From: Tuctoria greenei | Taxonomy: Eukaryota; Streptophyta; Magnoliopsida; Poales; Poaceae | Direction: 5' to 3' | Assembly: GCA_036927565.1 (NCBI GenBank) | Contig: JAYESD010000003.1 | Location: forward strand, 77,483,311 to 77,547,310 | DNA: 64,000 nucleotides | Shown: positions 35,603-47,050 of the stretch, one piece after another | Layout of the letters: every line of letters begins with the position of its first letter | Numbering within the stretch: the first letter of the stretch is position 1 | Program-made: the position numbers and the translations under genes | The notes under the pieces: generated by a model | The model's input: the letters and a program-made list of their open reading frames with translations, nothing else | What the model was told of the DNA's origin: nothing | Databases searched by the model: none

Positions 35603-37025
35603 TGAAAGCATCTAGGCCCCCCATGAGGTATGGTTTTAGTGATTAATGACAACCATTGGATTTTACTAATGAATTTGTGGATGCAAGGTCTCCCATATCA
35701 CTCAGTCAAATGAAATCTATATGAATATGAACATCAACTAATGATCATTGGAGACCCCTAAATAATCACTTTATGAGATCAATCAATGTTATGAAGATTA
35801 GAAGTAAAAGCTCATATGTCAAAGTTATTCAACCATAATTGACAACACTCAATGCTTGACAATCATCAGAAGAATATTTACAACAAGTGTCTAAGAGGTC
35901 AATCGAGAAAATTCCAAAAGAATCACTTAGAATAACTCGAAGCAAACAAAATCAACTCACCGGATCAACCGATGTTTCCAGAAAACAACACATCGGACGA
36001 GTTGGTTCAGCAGAAGAAGAAGACCTCAGAACAAAGTAAGCACCGGATCATCCGATGTTAAGGGCAATGTTACATCGGTCCATCAGTACAGTATGAAATA
36101 TCCTTGGACCAAGTGTAGCACCGGATCATCCGATGTACAACAATATACACATCGGTCAATCACTCCAGGAAGCATCAAGTCTGAACCAATTCTGGAGGAA
36201 GTGTCACCGGATCTGATGAGAAGACAAGAGTAACATCGGTCTAACAACTATCATATCTCACACAGTGACATCAGCTAAAGTGAACTTGACCGATGATAAC
36301 TGAAGGGAGAGCATCGGATCATCCGGTGTTCGCAGAGCAGTGATGTCAGCCTACTTTTCCAATGGCTATTCTGTGGAGGCTGGCTATTTATACCCCTTCA
36401 ACCTGTCTATTCGACAAGTCTTGATCACCAGACATACTCTACACATTCTCAAGCATTCAAGACATTGAGCTACCACTTTTAGATCATTTACACCACCTAC
36501 ACACCAAGAGATAGGCTAGAACTAGCTAGAGATAGTGCTTGTGTGCTTCCATTCTTGGTGAGTGGAATCTCTAGTGTAGTGAGAGCTGTAAGGGAGTGTC
36601 CCTTGGTGCTTGTAATTAAGAGAAACTTCCGGAGCTTACCAACACGATTGTGGAAGCCCGGAGGATCCAAGTTGTACAATGCTTGAGCTCCACCTTGCCG
36701 AGGTTGGCAAACGGAGAAGAATAGTGAAGATCCCTAGTCTAGGTGACTTGCGTGTGGCTATACCCTTTGGTGGGTGCCACAACGTGGACGTAGGAAGATC
36801 TTGACGATCTTGTCGAACCACGGGATAAATCCTCGTGTCTCCTCGGGAGTTTGCATTCTCTTCCTCTCCCTTACACTTATGCATTTCGTATATTGCAAAG
36901 TTACTATTCACTTGAATGCATAGGTTGTTTGCTTAGGGAATTGGGCTTTTAGCAATTAAGTTTTATTGCCTTAATTTTTGAAAAGAAGCCCAATTCACCC
37001 CCCTCTTGGGCATTCGATCCTTACA
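35603..37025 (+). repeat. Sirevirus 5' LTR
   Basis: This LTR starts TGAAAGCATC and ends GATCCTTACA. Between 35955 and 36330 it carries about ten copies of the CGGATCATCCG-type motif and its half ACATCGGTC. One unit (36207) has lost bases relative to the 3' LTR. TATA is at 36385. Confidence 0.93.
36385..36392 (+). promoter_or_regulatory. TATA box of Sirevirus 5' LTR
   Basis: TATTTATA lies in GGCTATTTATACCCCTTC just downstream of the palindrome array. The context is identical in the 3' LTR at 46405-46412. Confidence 0.65.
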
Positions 37026-37027
37026 AT

Positions 37028-37039
37028 TGGGGTCAAAGC
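37028..37039 (+). other. Sirevirus primer binding site
   Basis: TGGGGTCAAAGC begins 2 bases after the LTR and resembles the initiator-Met tRNA site TGGTATCAGAGC with three changes. Confidence 0.7.
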
Positions 37040-37085
37040 AAGGTTGCTCATAGGATCATTATAGCTTCACCGCTAGAGAGCTAAA

Positions 37086-38490
37086 ATGGCCAAGTTTGGG
37101 GGTTCGGTTCCCATCTTCGAGGGCAAGAACTTTGCCTATTGGAAAGCACGCATGCGCACTTATCTAGAGGCTATTGCTCCCGAAGTATGGGAAGCGACCC
37201 ACGCGGGGTTTGGTGAGCACAATTATGTTGGTGATCAAATTAAGTGGGATGCTAAAGCTAGGAATGCAATTTATGAATGTATTAGTCAAGATGTGTTTGC
37301 TAGGATTGCTAGTAAGGAAAAGGCTTGTGAAATTTGGGCTTGCTTAATAGAAATTCATGAGGGCTCTTCTCGTGTCACGGAACTAAAATATCACATGCTT
37401 AAAGCCAAATATGATGAATTTAAAATGCTTCCTCATGAAAATGTCAATGAAATGTTCTCTCGCTTGAATGTGCTTATTGAAGAAATTACTGCTCTTGACA
37501 TCTCTTCTCTTGGCAAGGGACTCATCAACCGCAAGATTCTTATGCTCCTTCCCAAGCCAAAGTACACATCATCAACTCCATGCTTCAAAAAGAATCTCTT
37601 GACCACATTGAAGTTTCAGAACTCATTGGAGAGATTCATGCTCATGAGATGAGTGTACTTGGGATGATAGAGCAATCATCTTCAAAGAAATTTGCCCTAA
37701 AGGCCTCCACCAAGAAAGCAAGTCTCAAGAAAAAGAAGGTGGTTGAGCCTAGCTCATGTGAAGAGGAGCAAGCATCAAGTGAAGATGACGATGATGAGCT
37801 TGCATTGATGATGAGGAAGTTCTCTCGCTTGAACTCCAAGATTGCCAAGAAGGGATACACCTTTGATCCCAAGAAGAAAGCGTTTCTACCAAGGAGAGAC
37901 GACCACGAGACTTGCTACAATTGTGGTGATCAAGACCACATCTCTTATGATTGTCCAAAACCGGACAAAAGAAGAGAGAACCACAAGAGCAAGCATCGCA
38001 TGCTTGAAGATAGCAAAGATGATGAAGAAGAGGTCAAACCCAAACCAAGATCCTTTGGGAAGAAGAAATATGACAAGGGCAAGAAGGCAAAGCTCTTCCA
38101 AAATAAAATAAATGGCCCACAAAAGGTGTTCATGTGTGAGGCAAATGAATGGGTCACCGACGAAGAATCAAGTGATGAAGAGAGTGAAGCGGAAGAAGAA
38201 AGTTTGGCCGGTCTTGCCATTGCAAACATTGTGAGGTCACCGGTCACCACATAAGGGAGTGTCCTCTTCCTAACCGGCCTTCTCCAAAATTGCCCATTAA
38301 TTACAAATCTACTTTCAATAATCGTTTTTATCTCTTGAGTAAAGTAGATGGCAAGGTGAAGGCAAGATTCATTGGCAAGGATATGAAGGGCATGAAGGGG
38401 AAGCTCCCCAAGCAACTTTGGGTCCCAAAAACACTTGTATCACACATACAAGGACCTAAGTTGGCTTGGGTGCCTAAAGTTAAAAATTGA
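37086..38490 (+). pseudogene. gag: Sirevirus gag with two CCHC zinc knuckles
   Basis: The frame starts MAKFGGSVPIFEGKNFAYWK at 37086, the copia gag N-terminus with the NYxxWKxRM-like motif. The core includes VTELKYHMLKAKYDEFKM and MFSRLNVLIEEI. A frameshift near 37560-37650 moves the rest to another frame: acidic and Lys-rich stretches (KKKKVVEPSSCEEEQASSED), a zinc knuckle CYNCGDQDHISYDC at 37913-37954, and after another frame change near 38220 a second knuckle CKHCEVTGHHIREC at about 38222-38263. The end is LAWVPKVKN at 38490. Gag packages the RNA. The two knuckles are spaced about 90 residues apart. Confidence 0.88.
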
Positions 38491-38504
38491 ATTCATGTGT
38501 TTAG

Positions 38505-41500
38505 GTGAACTACAAAGCCAGAGGAAAGCATTGGGTACTCGATAGCGGGTGCACTCAACATATGACCGACAATGATGGTATGTTCACAACAATAGAAAAC
38601 CCCGACAATCATGAACAAGTCACCTTTGGTGATAACTCTAAGGGTAAGGTAATTGGGTTAGGTAAAATTGCTATTTCAAATGACTTATCGATTTCTAATG
38701 TATTGTACGTTAAGTCACTTAGTTTAAATTTACTTTCTATTGCACAATTATGTGATCTTGGACTAACGTGCACCTTTAGCAAAAATGATGTTGTTGTGAG
38801 TAGTGAAACAAGCCAAGAACTAGTCTTCAAAGGATTTCGGCATGGACATCTCTACCTAGTAGACTTCTCCCACAAGGATGCTAGCTTGACCACTTGTCTT
38901 TTCACTAAGACAAGTTTGGGTTGTCTATTCCATCGACACATAGCGCACATAGGGATGAGCAAGCTCAAGAAGTCATTCAAGCTTTGGATGGTGACCGGCG
39001 TGAAGGATGTCACATTTGAAAAGAACAAGCTTTGTAGCGCTTGTCAAGCCGGGAAGCAAGTTGCTTCACACCACCCAATGAAGACAATGGTGTCATCCTC
39101 CAAGCCAATTGAGCTACTCCACATGGACCTCTTCGGATCGTCCACATATCAAAGTCTTGGTGGTAACCTCTATTGTCTTGTTATAGTTGATGACTACTCT
39201 CGCTATGTTTGGACTTTGTTTCTAGGTGACAAGAGTGAAACTCCGGAAGTGCTCAAGACCTTCACTAACCACGCTCAAAGGGAATTTCAACTTCCCATCA
39301 TCAAGGTCCGGAGTGACAACGGCACCGAATTCAAGAACTACAACATTGGGGAGTGGTGTGACCTTGAAGGCGTGAAGCATGAGTTTTCGGCCACATACAC
39401 TCCTCAACAAAATGGTGTTGTTGAAAGAAAGAACAAGACACTCATCACTCTTGCGTGAGCAATGCTTGATGACTATGGCACGTCGGAGAATTTTTGGGCC
39501 GAAGCAATCAACACGACATGCCATGCCGCAAATAGGGTCTACCTACATCGACTACTTCAAAAGACCCCGTACAAACATCTCATTGGGAGAAAACCCAACA
39601 TCTCCTACTTTCGAGTCTTTGGGTGCAAGTGCTACATCTACTGCAAGAAAAGGCTCGGTAAGTTTTAAAGAATATGTGATGTTGGTATATTTATTGGTTA
39701 TGCATCAAACTCAAAAGCATATCGAGTATTCAACCAAACCTTCGGTTTAGTTGAGGAAAGTTGTGATGTTGGGTTTGATGAAACTAATGGCTCCCAATAG
39801 TAGAGTTTTGGTCATGATGAAATAGATGATGAGCCCTTACGAGAGGCTATGAAGAACATGACCATTGGAGACATCAAGCCTAAAGTTGAGGAGAGCCATG
39901 ATCAAGGGGGAGCTTCAAGTTCCAACATCAACACTTCCATGGCGCCTCAAGTTGATGAAGAAGAGAAGGATGATCCATTGCCGACTCAAGACTCACAAGC
40001 CACACAACATCAAGAAGAAGAAGAAGTCCATGATCAAGTCCAACCACAAGATGAGTAACACGCGTCACCACCGCCAAGTGCTTCACAACCACTTATGAGG
40101 CATGGACGCATCTCCAAGGTGCATCCGATGGACCAAATTATCGGAAGTCCGTCAAGGGGAGTAAGTACACGTTCTCGCCATTTCGCTTCGTTTTGTGAGC
40201 ACTACTCGTTTGTTTCATGTGTAGAACCCACTCACATTGAGGAAGCACTCCAAGATCCAAATTGGGTGATGGCCATGCAAGAAGAACTTAACAACTTCAT
40301 CCGCAATGAAGTTTGGGTGTTGGAGGAGCGACCCAAGGACAAGAACATCGTCGGAACAAAGTGGGTGTACCGCAACAAACAAGACGAGAACGGCGTTGTG
40401 GTCCGCAACAAGGAAAGACTTGTGGCCAGGGGGTTCTCGCAAGTTGAAGGACTAGACTTTGGGGAGACATTTGCTCCGGTCGCCCGACTAGAAGCCATCC
40501 GTATACTTCTTGCCTTTGCATCACATCATAATATTAGACTTTATAAAATGGATGTGAAAAGTGCCTTTCTTAATGGTTACATTAACGAGCTTGTTTATGT
40601 GGAACAACCTCCCGGGTTTGAAGATCCGAGGAATTCTAATCATGTGTATAGGTTGCACAAGGCGCTCTACGGGCTCAAGCAAGCACCTAGGGCATGGTAT
40701 GAATGACTACGGGATTTCTTGATCATGCAAGGATTCAAGATCCGGAGGGTGGACACTACACTCTTCACCAAATACATCAACGAAGAATTATTTGTTTGTC
40801 AAATTTATGTTGATGATATTATTTTTGGTTCAACTAACGAAGCTCTTAGCCATGAGTTTGGCAAAATGATGTCTAGGGAATTCGAGATGTCGATGATTGG
40901 AGAGCTCAACTTCTTCCTTGGGTTCCAAATCAAGCAACTTACGGAGGGAACCTTCGTCTATCAAGAGAAGTACACCAAGGACCTCTTGAAGAAATTTGAG
41001 ATGGGTGATTGTAGCTCAAGAAGCACTCCAATGTCAACAAATTGTCATCTCGACGCGGATAAGGATGGTAAACCTATTGATCAATCTAACTACCGTTCTA
41101 TGATTGGTTCATTGCTTTATCTTACTGCATCTAGGCCCGATATCATGTTTAGTGTATGCTTGTGTGCTCGCTTTCAAGCGGCACCTAAAGAATCGCATCG
41201 GAAGGCGGTCTTTAGGATACCTAGGTATACTAAGCATACCCCTAGTGTAGGCTTGTGGTACCCTAAAGGTGCAAAATTCCATCTCTTAGGTTACTCGGAA
41301 TCGAACTTTGCCAGATGTCGTGTGGACCGCAAGAGTACCTCCGGTGGGTGCCACTTGCTTGTGCGTTCCCTAGTATCTTGGTCTAGCAAGAAGCAAAATT
41401 CCGTCGCCTTGTCCATGGCGGAAGCGGAATATATTGCGGCCGGTGCATGTTGTGCCCAAATTCTCTATATGAAGCAAACCCTTTTGGACTTTGGTATTAA

Positions 41501-41759
41501 ACTTAGTTGTGTGCCTCTCCTTTGTGACAGTGAAAGTGCGGTTAAGATAGCTAAAAACCTCGTTCAACACTCCCGCACTAAGCACATTGATATTCGCCAT
41601 CATTTCTTAAGGGACCATGAAGCTAAGGGAGACATCTCATTGCGAGGTGTTAGGTCCGAAGAACAATTGGCGGATATCTTCACTAAACCACTTGATGAGA
41701 AAACTTTTTCTAGGCTAAGAAGTGAATTAAATGTGCTAGATGCATCAAATGTCATGTAA
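38505..41759 (+). pseudogene. pol: Sirevirus pol: protease end, integrase, RT, RNase H
   Basis: Protease active region HWVLDSGCTQHMTDNDGMF at 38529. Pre-integrase and zinc region FHRHIAHIGMSKLKK to CSACQAGKQ (38930-39060). Integrase core LHMDLFGSSTYQS, VIVDDYSRYVWTLF, VRSDNGTEFKN and YTPQQNGVVERKNK (39410), so D, D and E are all present. RT: WVYRNKQDENGVVVRNKERL (40363), MDVKSAFLNGYINELVYVEQ (40548) and catalytic QIYVDDIIFGS (40800). RNase H: SEAEYIAAGA-type region at about 41425 and the end EEQLADIFTKPLDEKTF (41660). In-frame stops TGA 39456 and TGA 40704 both replace CGA-like Arg codons. TAA 40056 and a frameshift at about 39668-39849 also break it. The last 346 codons from 40719 are open. 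Confidence 0.93.
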
Positions 41760-43080
41760 GTTGCCATGTAAGAATGCATCTCATGTAGGTCTTGTCTAAC
41801 TTTCAAAGGATAGGGGTAAGCAAGGGTTAGCACGGGATGGAGGTTCTTTTGGGTTTCCCCAAGGCTTGGAGAGTGGCTCTCCCTGAAGAAGCCTTTGAAA
41901 GGTTTAAACTTGGCAAGATAGATTTACTTTATGTCTTGCATGATGCCTGCCATATAGACTTGCACTCATATTTAAACTTCTTGCATTGTAAATTGTTTGG
42001 CATTGCATACGGTAGATTGTCACAAAGGGGAACCCACCTCATGAGAAAGAGACTTGTTTGAAATGCAATATCTCAACTCATATGATGTGGGAAGAACAAA
42101 ATGTTAGGTGTGTTAATGCCTAAAGGAACATGCTTTAAAGAGATAGAAGTCCTCATCCTCTAGCTCACAAAGCATGGACCTTACATTTTATTTGGATAAT
42201 TTCCTCCCTATTTTTCTCAGTATTCTATTTGCTCTAAGGCTTAGCCAAGTTATTGGCAATTAGCATTTTTGAGGGGTAAGGGGTTGCCCAAAAAGTCCTG
42301 AGACATGTGTTTCTCATTGTTTGTTTGTTTGGTCAAAGGACATATATGGGATGTTGCTATTTTGTAGTCATCGGATTATCCGATGCTTAGGCTAGACCAT
42401 CATCGGATCACTTTGTGTTCAAAAGCCAAGGGTCAGCTCAGTCAGTAACACAAATAAACCGACGAGTTCATTCTGAGAAACATCGGTCCATCCGGTGTTC
42501 ACATTTCTGGAACTGTGCTGAATTCCAACGATGCAAATCAGTTCAACGTTGGTCCATCCGGTGTCAACGGTACCTTTTTGAACACCCTTACTGTGCCATT
42601 CGACCGATGATCCTAACTTTCAACGACGGTCCATCCGGTGTTAAATTTTCAGCTAGGGTTTGGGTCCCACTTTTTAAATGCCCGCTCGCCTCCCTCCTCT
42701 CTCTCTCCCTGACCCCGACGCCTCCCGTGCCTCACCTTCCGCCGCCGCCGCTCCCTCGCTCCAGTCGCCGCCCTCCAGCCACCGCCGCCTCCGGGCCGCC
42801 GCCGCCTCCGGCCGCCACCGCCGCCCACCGGCCGCCGCCGCACCACCGCAGAAGCGCCGCCGCCGCCACTTCCTCAGCGCCACCGCCGCTACTTCCTCAG
42901 CGCCGCCGCCGCCGCTCACCTCCAGCGCCGCCGCTCCACACTTCCTCAGCGCCACCGCCGCTGCCTCTGCTCCACCCGTGCCGCCAACCGTCGCCTCCTG
43001 TGCACCACCTTCGCCGCTAGGGTTTCCGGTCGCGTCCGTGCGCCCGGCACAACTTCATTCTCGCGCATCGTCTCATCGCA
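41760..43080 (+). other. Sirevirus spacer between pol and the extra gene, with palindromes
   Basis: 41760-42360 shows no credible gene. 42369-42640 repeats the LTR motif at 42369 (ATCGGATTATCCGATG), 42402, 42482, 42549 and 42624 (GGTCCATCCGGTGTT). 42670-43075 is very C-rich and GCC-repeat-rich, a likely 5' untranslated leader for the gene at 43081; its open frames are compositional. Confidence 0.6.
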
Positions 43081-45260
43081 ATGGCTCGTGACAAGAAGGG
43101 AAAGGGCAAGGCCATTGTGGAGCCGGCCGCAAAGAAGCAAAAGCTTTCGAAGGAGGAGAAGAAGGCTTTGATGGCCGCTCACGCCGCCGAGGAGCGAGAG
43201 CGTGGCCGAGGAGGATCACTAAGGATCCGCGAGGCTCATCAGAGGCATCCTCCGGTGCCGGATGAGTCCGAGGTAGAAGAAGAGCTGGAAGTGCTGCTTG
43301 TTCACCGGCGCTCAGCCAGGACCTGTGTGGGTCCTCCGCCGGTAGTACCACGTTCGAGACCCTCAGCTGCCAATCTCCGAGAGGACAGGGCGGTCCAGAG
43401 AGCCGTCTACGAGATGGACACCACCGTCCGTGTTGGTGAAGGTGTCCGGTTGACAGATTATAGGAAGATGAAGGCTAAGCAGCTCAGAAGACTCAGATGG
43501 AGCGTTTTGCTTGAGGAGTTGTTCCTGCAGCCTAGAGAGGCACTTGTGGACAGCCGGTTTTGGACCTTGACTCAGGCGTCGCTGGACGAGACGTATAGAC
43601 GCCGAGGCCACAAGCTCTTCCAGCACAACTTTCTGGATTGGGATCAGCTTGCTCTGGCAGCAGAGACAGAGATACGCCCCTACTTTGCGAGGTATCGAGG
43701 GCTTGTGGAGCTGATGTCCTACGAGAGGAGTGCCTACGTGGAGGACTGGGTACGCGTATTCTATGCTACCCTCTACGTCTCTGAGGGCCGCAGATCTATA
43801 GACTTTATGTTCATGGGCCAGCACCATCACTTGACGAGACAGACTTTGGCACAGCTGCTAGGAGTGGATCTCCACGACACTTGCTTGCACGAGAGAGTGT
43901 ATGGACAGGCAGACCCGCCGAGGAGGCCGCTCACTGGAGGAGTGGCACCACCACTGGAGGAGATTTGCTCTCTGTTTACACCGTCCTTCTCTCCAGACCA
44001 GCCGAGGGTACTGGCACTGCTGACTCCAGCTGCGCGCACAGTGCACCTTGCCTTGTGCCGCACTCTTTTGCCGAGGTATGGATATCTAGAGGGGTTCACC
44101 AGCCTGCAGCAGACCCTCCTGTTCTACATCATGAACGGGATGGAGTTCGATATTGTGGACATCCTCATATGTGAGATGGAGGATGTGATCAACGATGGAG
44201 TTGGCATGATGAGGCAGCTTGCGTTTGGACACTGGATCAGCTACCTACTCTCCATGGTTGTTCCTGAGGAGTCTGCCGTGCATGACAGTCTCACTGACGA
44301 GAGTGTCACACGGTTTAGCCACTACCATGCTCCAGCTCCTGGAGACCGCCGCCTTGGTCGTCCAGTCAAGCGTCAGGTCCGTGCTCGGCTGTCAGAGGAG
44401 GATTGGTCAGATCTGGAGAAGGAAGATGAGTGACTTGCACAGGCAGAGGCTCAGGGTGAGGACCTTCAGCAAATTTGGTCCGAGAGTGACACAGACGACA
44501 GTGTTGAGGAGTAGTTCCCACCTCCTCCCTCACCCAGGCAGCACGACGCGGACGCTGGAGGCTCGACCGTGCCCCCTTCTACTCCACCTCCCGTCTCAGA
44601 GGCACAGGTCTCTCAGCCGTCCGAGCTCACCTCCCTCCTCCAGCAGATGGTTGAGCAGCAGCGCCTGGATCGGCTTGCAGCTAAGCAGGCCCGAGCTGAG
44701 CAGGCAGCACGTGTTTTGGAGCTCCACCAGCAGCAGCAGGAGATGCAGCGCCAGATCGCCCGTGAGAGGCAAGAGGACACTGACAGGCTGACTGGGCTGA
44801 TAGACCAGATGCACCAGCGCTCCCTCGACTAGCAGCAGCAGACGCAGCAGGCGATGATGGGTATCCTGGGTTGATCACCAACCTCTACACCCAGACCGGG
44901 ATTGCCCTGCCGTTGCAGTTGCCAAGCTTTGCTCCACCCCCACCTGTCCTTGCTCCAGCTGCAGCTCCAGTGTTGACCACGCCAATCCCGACGATCAGCA
45001 TGTCTCCACTGCTTGCTCCAGGCGCATCAATCCACTCTCCACAGCCGGCTACGACGTTGTTCCAGTAGACACCGGCATCCGTTGTCAGTGCCCCGTTGCC
45101 AGCAGCTCCGACTCAGCGGGCATTGACAGCGGCTCCTACAGCTCCTACAGCTCCCTCCACTTCCACTCCAGCTTCAGTCGCAGCAGCAGGCAGCAGCTCC
45201 GACGACAGCACCCTCGACGGTGACCAGTTCGTCATCGCTCCGAGCACTCAGGGCTCTTAG
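43081..45260 (+). pseudogene. Sirevirus extra (env-position) gene
   Basis: The ATG at 43081 opens 450 uninterrupted codons to TGA 44431. The same frame continues through a coiled-coil/Gln-rich segment (TSLLQQMVEQQRLDRLAAKQ, LELHQQQQEMQRQIARERQE, to 44832) with two stops. After a frame change at about 44871 a Pro/Ala-rich tail runs to DGDQFVIAPSTQGS and TAG at 45260. The N-terminus is strongly basic (KKGKGKAIVEPAAKKQKLSK), like a nuclear localisation signal. The core has motifs such as YRRRGHKLFQHNFLDWDQLA and MFMGQHHHLTRQTLAQLLGV, which I recognise as a conserved grass Sirevirus protein but cannot assign to a biochemical function. The position between pol and the 3' LTR is that of the Sirevirus envelope-like gene. 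I see no signal peptide and no clear membrane span, so a nuclear or RNA/protein-binding role is as plausible as an envelope. Confidence 0.75.
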
Positions 45261-45619
45261 GCACTCGACTTCCTTTTTGGTGTCTTGATGCCAAAGGGGG
45301 AGAAGAGTTAGAGGAGAGTCATGGGGAGGATAGCCTAGCCTCAGGGGGAGTGTCCTAGCTGTAGGGGGAGTCTCTATCTATATCTTTTGTAATTTGATGT
45401 TTTTGCCACTCATTTGCTATTCATTATGTATTCATGTGCCACTTATTCTCTTGCGTTATTGATCGATTGAGCTTTCGCGTTATTAATCTCTTTTTAGTCT
45501 TCAAGTTTAAAATGCCATATCTTGTACTCATTGCATATCTTCTTAAGTATCGTACTATCAAATTCATTATTATTATGCTTCACTTGTTGTGTTGTCATCA
45601 ATCACCAAAAAGGGGGGAT
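45261..45619 (+). other. Sirevirus 3' non-coding region with repeated polypurine tracts
   Basis: CCAAAGGGGGAGAAG at about 45291, TCAGGGGGAG at about 45338, GTAGGGGGAG at about 45362 and finally AAAAAGGGGGGA at 45607-45618, which abuts the 3' LTR. Multiple polypurine tracts before the 3' LTR are a recognised Sirevirus trait. The rest is T-rich. Confidence 0.8.
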
Positions 45620-47050
45620 TGAAAGCATCTAGGCCCCCCCATGAGGTATGGTTTCGGTGATTAATGACAACCATTGGATTTTACTAATGAATTTGTGTAT
45701 GCAAGGTCTCCCATATCACTCAATCAAATGAAATCTATATGAATATGAACATCAACTAATGATCATTGGAGACCCCTAACAATCACTTTATGAGATCAAT
45801 CAATGTTATGAAGATTAGAAGTAAAAGCTCATATGTCAAAGTTATTCAACCATAATTGACAACACTCAATGCTTGACAATCATCAGAAGAATATTTACAA
45901 CAAATGTCTAAGAGGTCAATCGAGAAAATTCCAAAAGAATCACTTAGAACAACTCGAACCAAACAAAATCAACTCACCGGATCAACCGATGTTTCCAGAA
46001 AACAACACATCGGTCGAGTTGGTTCAGCAGAAGAAGAAGACCTCAGAACAAAGTAAGCACCGGATCATCCGATGTTAAGGGAAATGTTACATCGGTCCAT
46101 CAGTACAGTATGAAATATCCTTGGACCAAGTGTAGCACCGGATCATCCGATGTACAACAATATACACATCAGTCAATCACTCCAGGAAGCATCAAGTCTG
46201 AACCAATTCTGGAGGAAGTGCAACCGGATCATCCGATGAGAAGACAAGAGTAACATCGGTCTAACAACGGTCATATCTGACACAGTGACATCAGCTAAAG
46301 TGAACTTGACCGATGATAACTGAAGGGAGAGCATCGGATCATCCGGTGTTCGCAGGGCAGTGATGTCAGCCTACTTTTCCAACAGTTATTTCATGGAGGC
46401 TGGCTATTTATACCCCTTCAACATGTCTATTCGACAAGTCTTGATCACCAGACATACTCTACACATTCTCAAGCATTCAAGACATTGAGCTACCACTTTT
46501 AGATCATTTACACCACCTACACACCAAGAGATAGGCTAGAACTAGCTAGAGATAGTGCTTGTGTGCTTCCATTCTTGGTGAGTGGAATCTCTAGTGTAGT
46601 GAGAGCTGTAAGGGAGTGTCCCCTGGTGCTTGTAATTAATAGAAACTTCCGGAGCTTGCCAAGACGATTGTGGAAGCCCGGAGGATCCAAGTTGTACAAG
46701 GCTTGAGCTCCACCTTGCCGAGGTTGGCAAACGGAGAAGAATAGTGAAGATCCCTAGTCTCGGTGACTTGGGTGTGGTTTACCCTTTGGTGGGTGCCACA
46801 ACGTGGACGTAGGAAGATCTTGACGATCTTGCCAAACCATGGCATAAATCCTCGTGTCTCCTCGGGAGTTTGCATTCTCTTCCTCTCCCTTACACTTATG
46901 CATTTCGTATATCGCAAAGTTACTATTCACTTGAATGCATAGGTTGTTTGCTTAGGGAATTGGGCTTTTAGCAATTAAGTTTTATTGCCTTAATTTTCGG
47001 AAAGAAGCCCAATTCACCCCCCCCCCCCTCTTGGGCATTCGATCCTTACA
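45620..47050 (+). repeat. Sirevirus 3' LTR
   Basis: This LTR starts TGAAAGCATC and ends GATCCTTACA, 1431 bp. It keeps a full CCGGATCATCCGATG unit at about 46225 that is shortened in the 5' LTR. It has a longer C run near its end (at about 47017) than the 5' LTR. Confidence 0.93.
46405..46412 (+). promoter_or_regulatory. TATA box of Sirevirus 3' LTR
   Basis: TATTTATA lies in GGCTATTTATACCCCTTC, the same context as the 5' LTR. Confidence 0.65.

Larger units (their letters stand above)
35603..47050 (+). mobile_element. Sirevirus-type Ty1/copia retrotransposon, complete with target duplication
   Basis: This 11,448-bp element has LTRs of 1423 and 1431 bp, an initiator-Met-like primer site, gag with two zinc knuckles, pol in copia order (protease, integrase, RT, RNase H), an extra gene after pol and several polypurine tracts before the 3' LTR. 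This combination marks the Sirevirus genus. Target duplication GAGTA is at 35598-35602 and 47051-47055; joining them restores the Tekay LTR sequence as in LTR2. A hand comparison of the first 180 bp of the LTRs shows about 6 differences. Few lesions exist: stops at 39456, 40056 and 40704 and some frameshifts. Confidence 0.95.

Noticed and set aside
37886..38415. Minus-strand frames opposite the Sirevirus gag
   Set aside because: Shadows of the Lys/Glu-rich gag; no motif and no promoter.
42415..43091. 201- and 137-codon frames before the Sirevirus extra gene
   Set aside because: The sequence is a GCC/CCG repeat leader; overlapping frames are all open because of composition. The conserved protein begins at 43081.
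43081..45260. A captured host gene in the Sirevirus
   Set aside because: Its position after pol, the palindromes upstream and the recognisable conserved core fit the usual Sirevirus extra gene; no host-type exon structure is visible.
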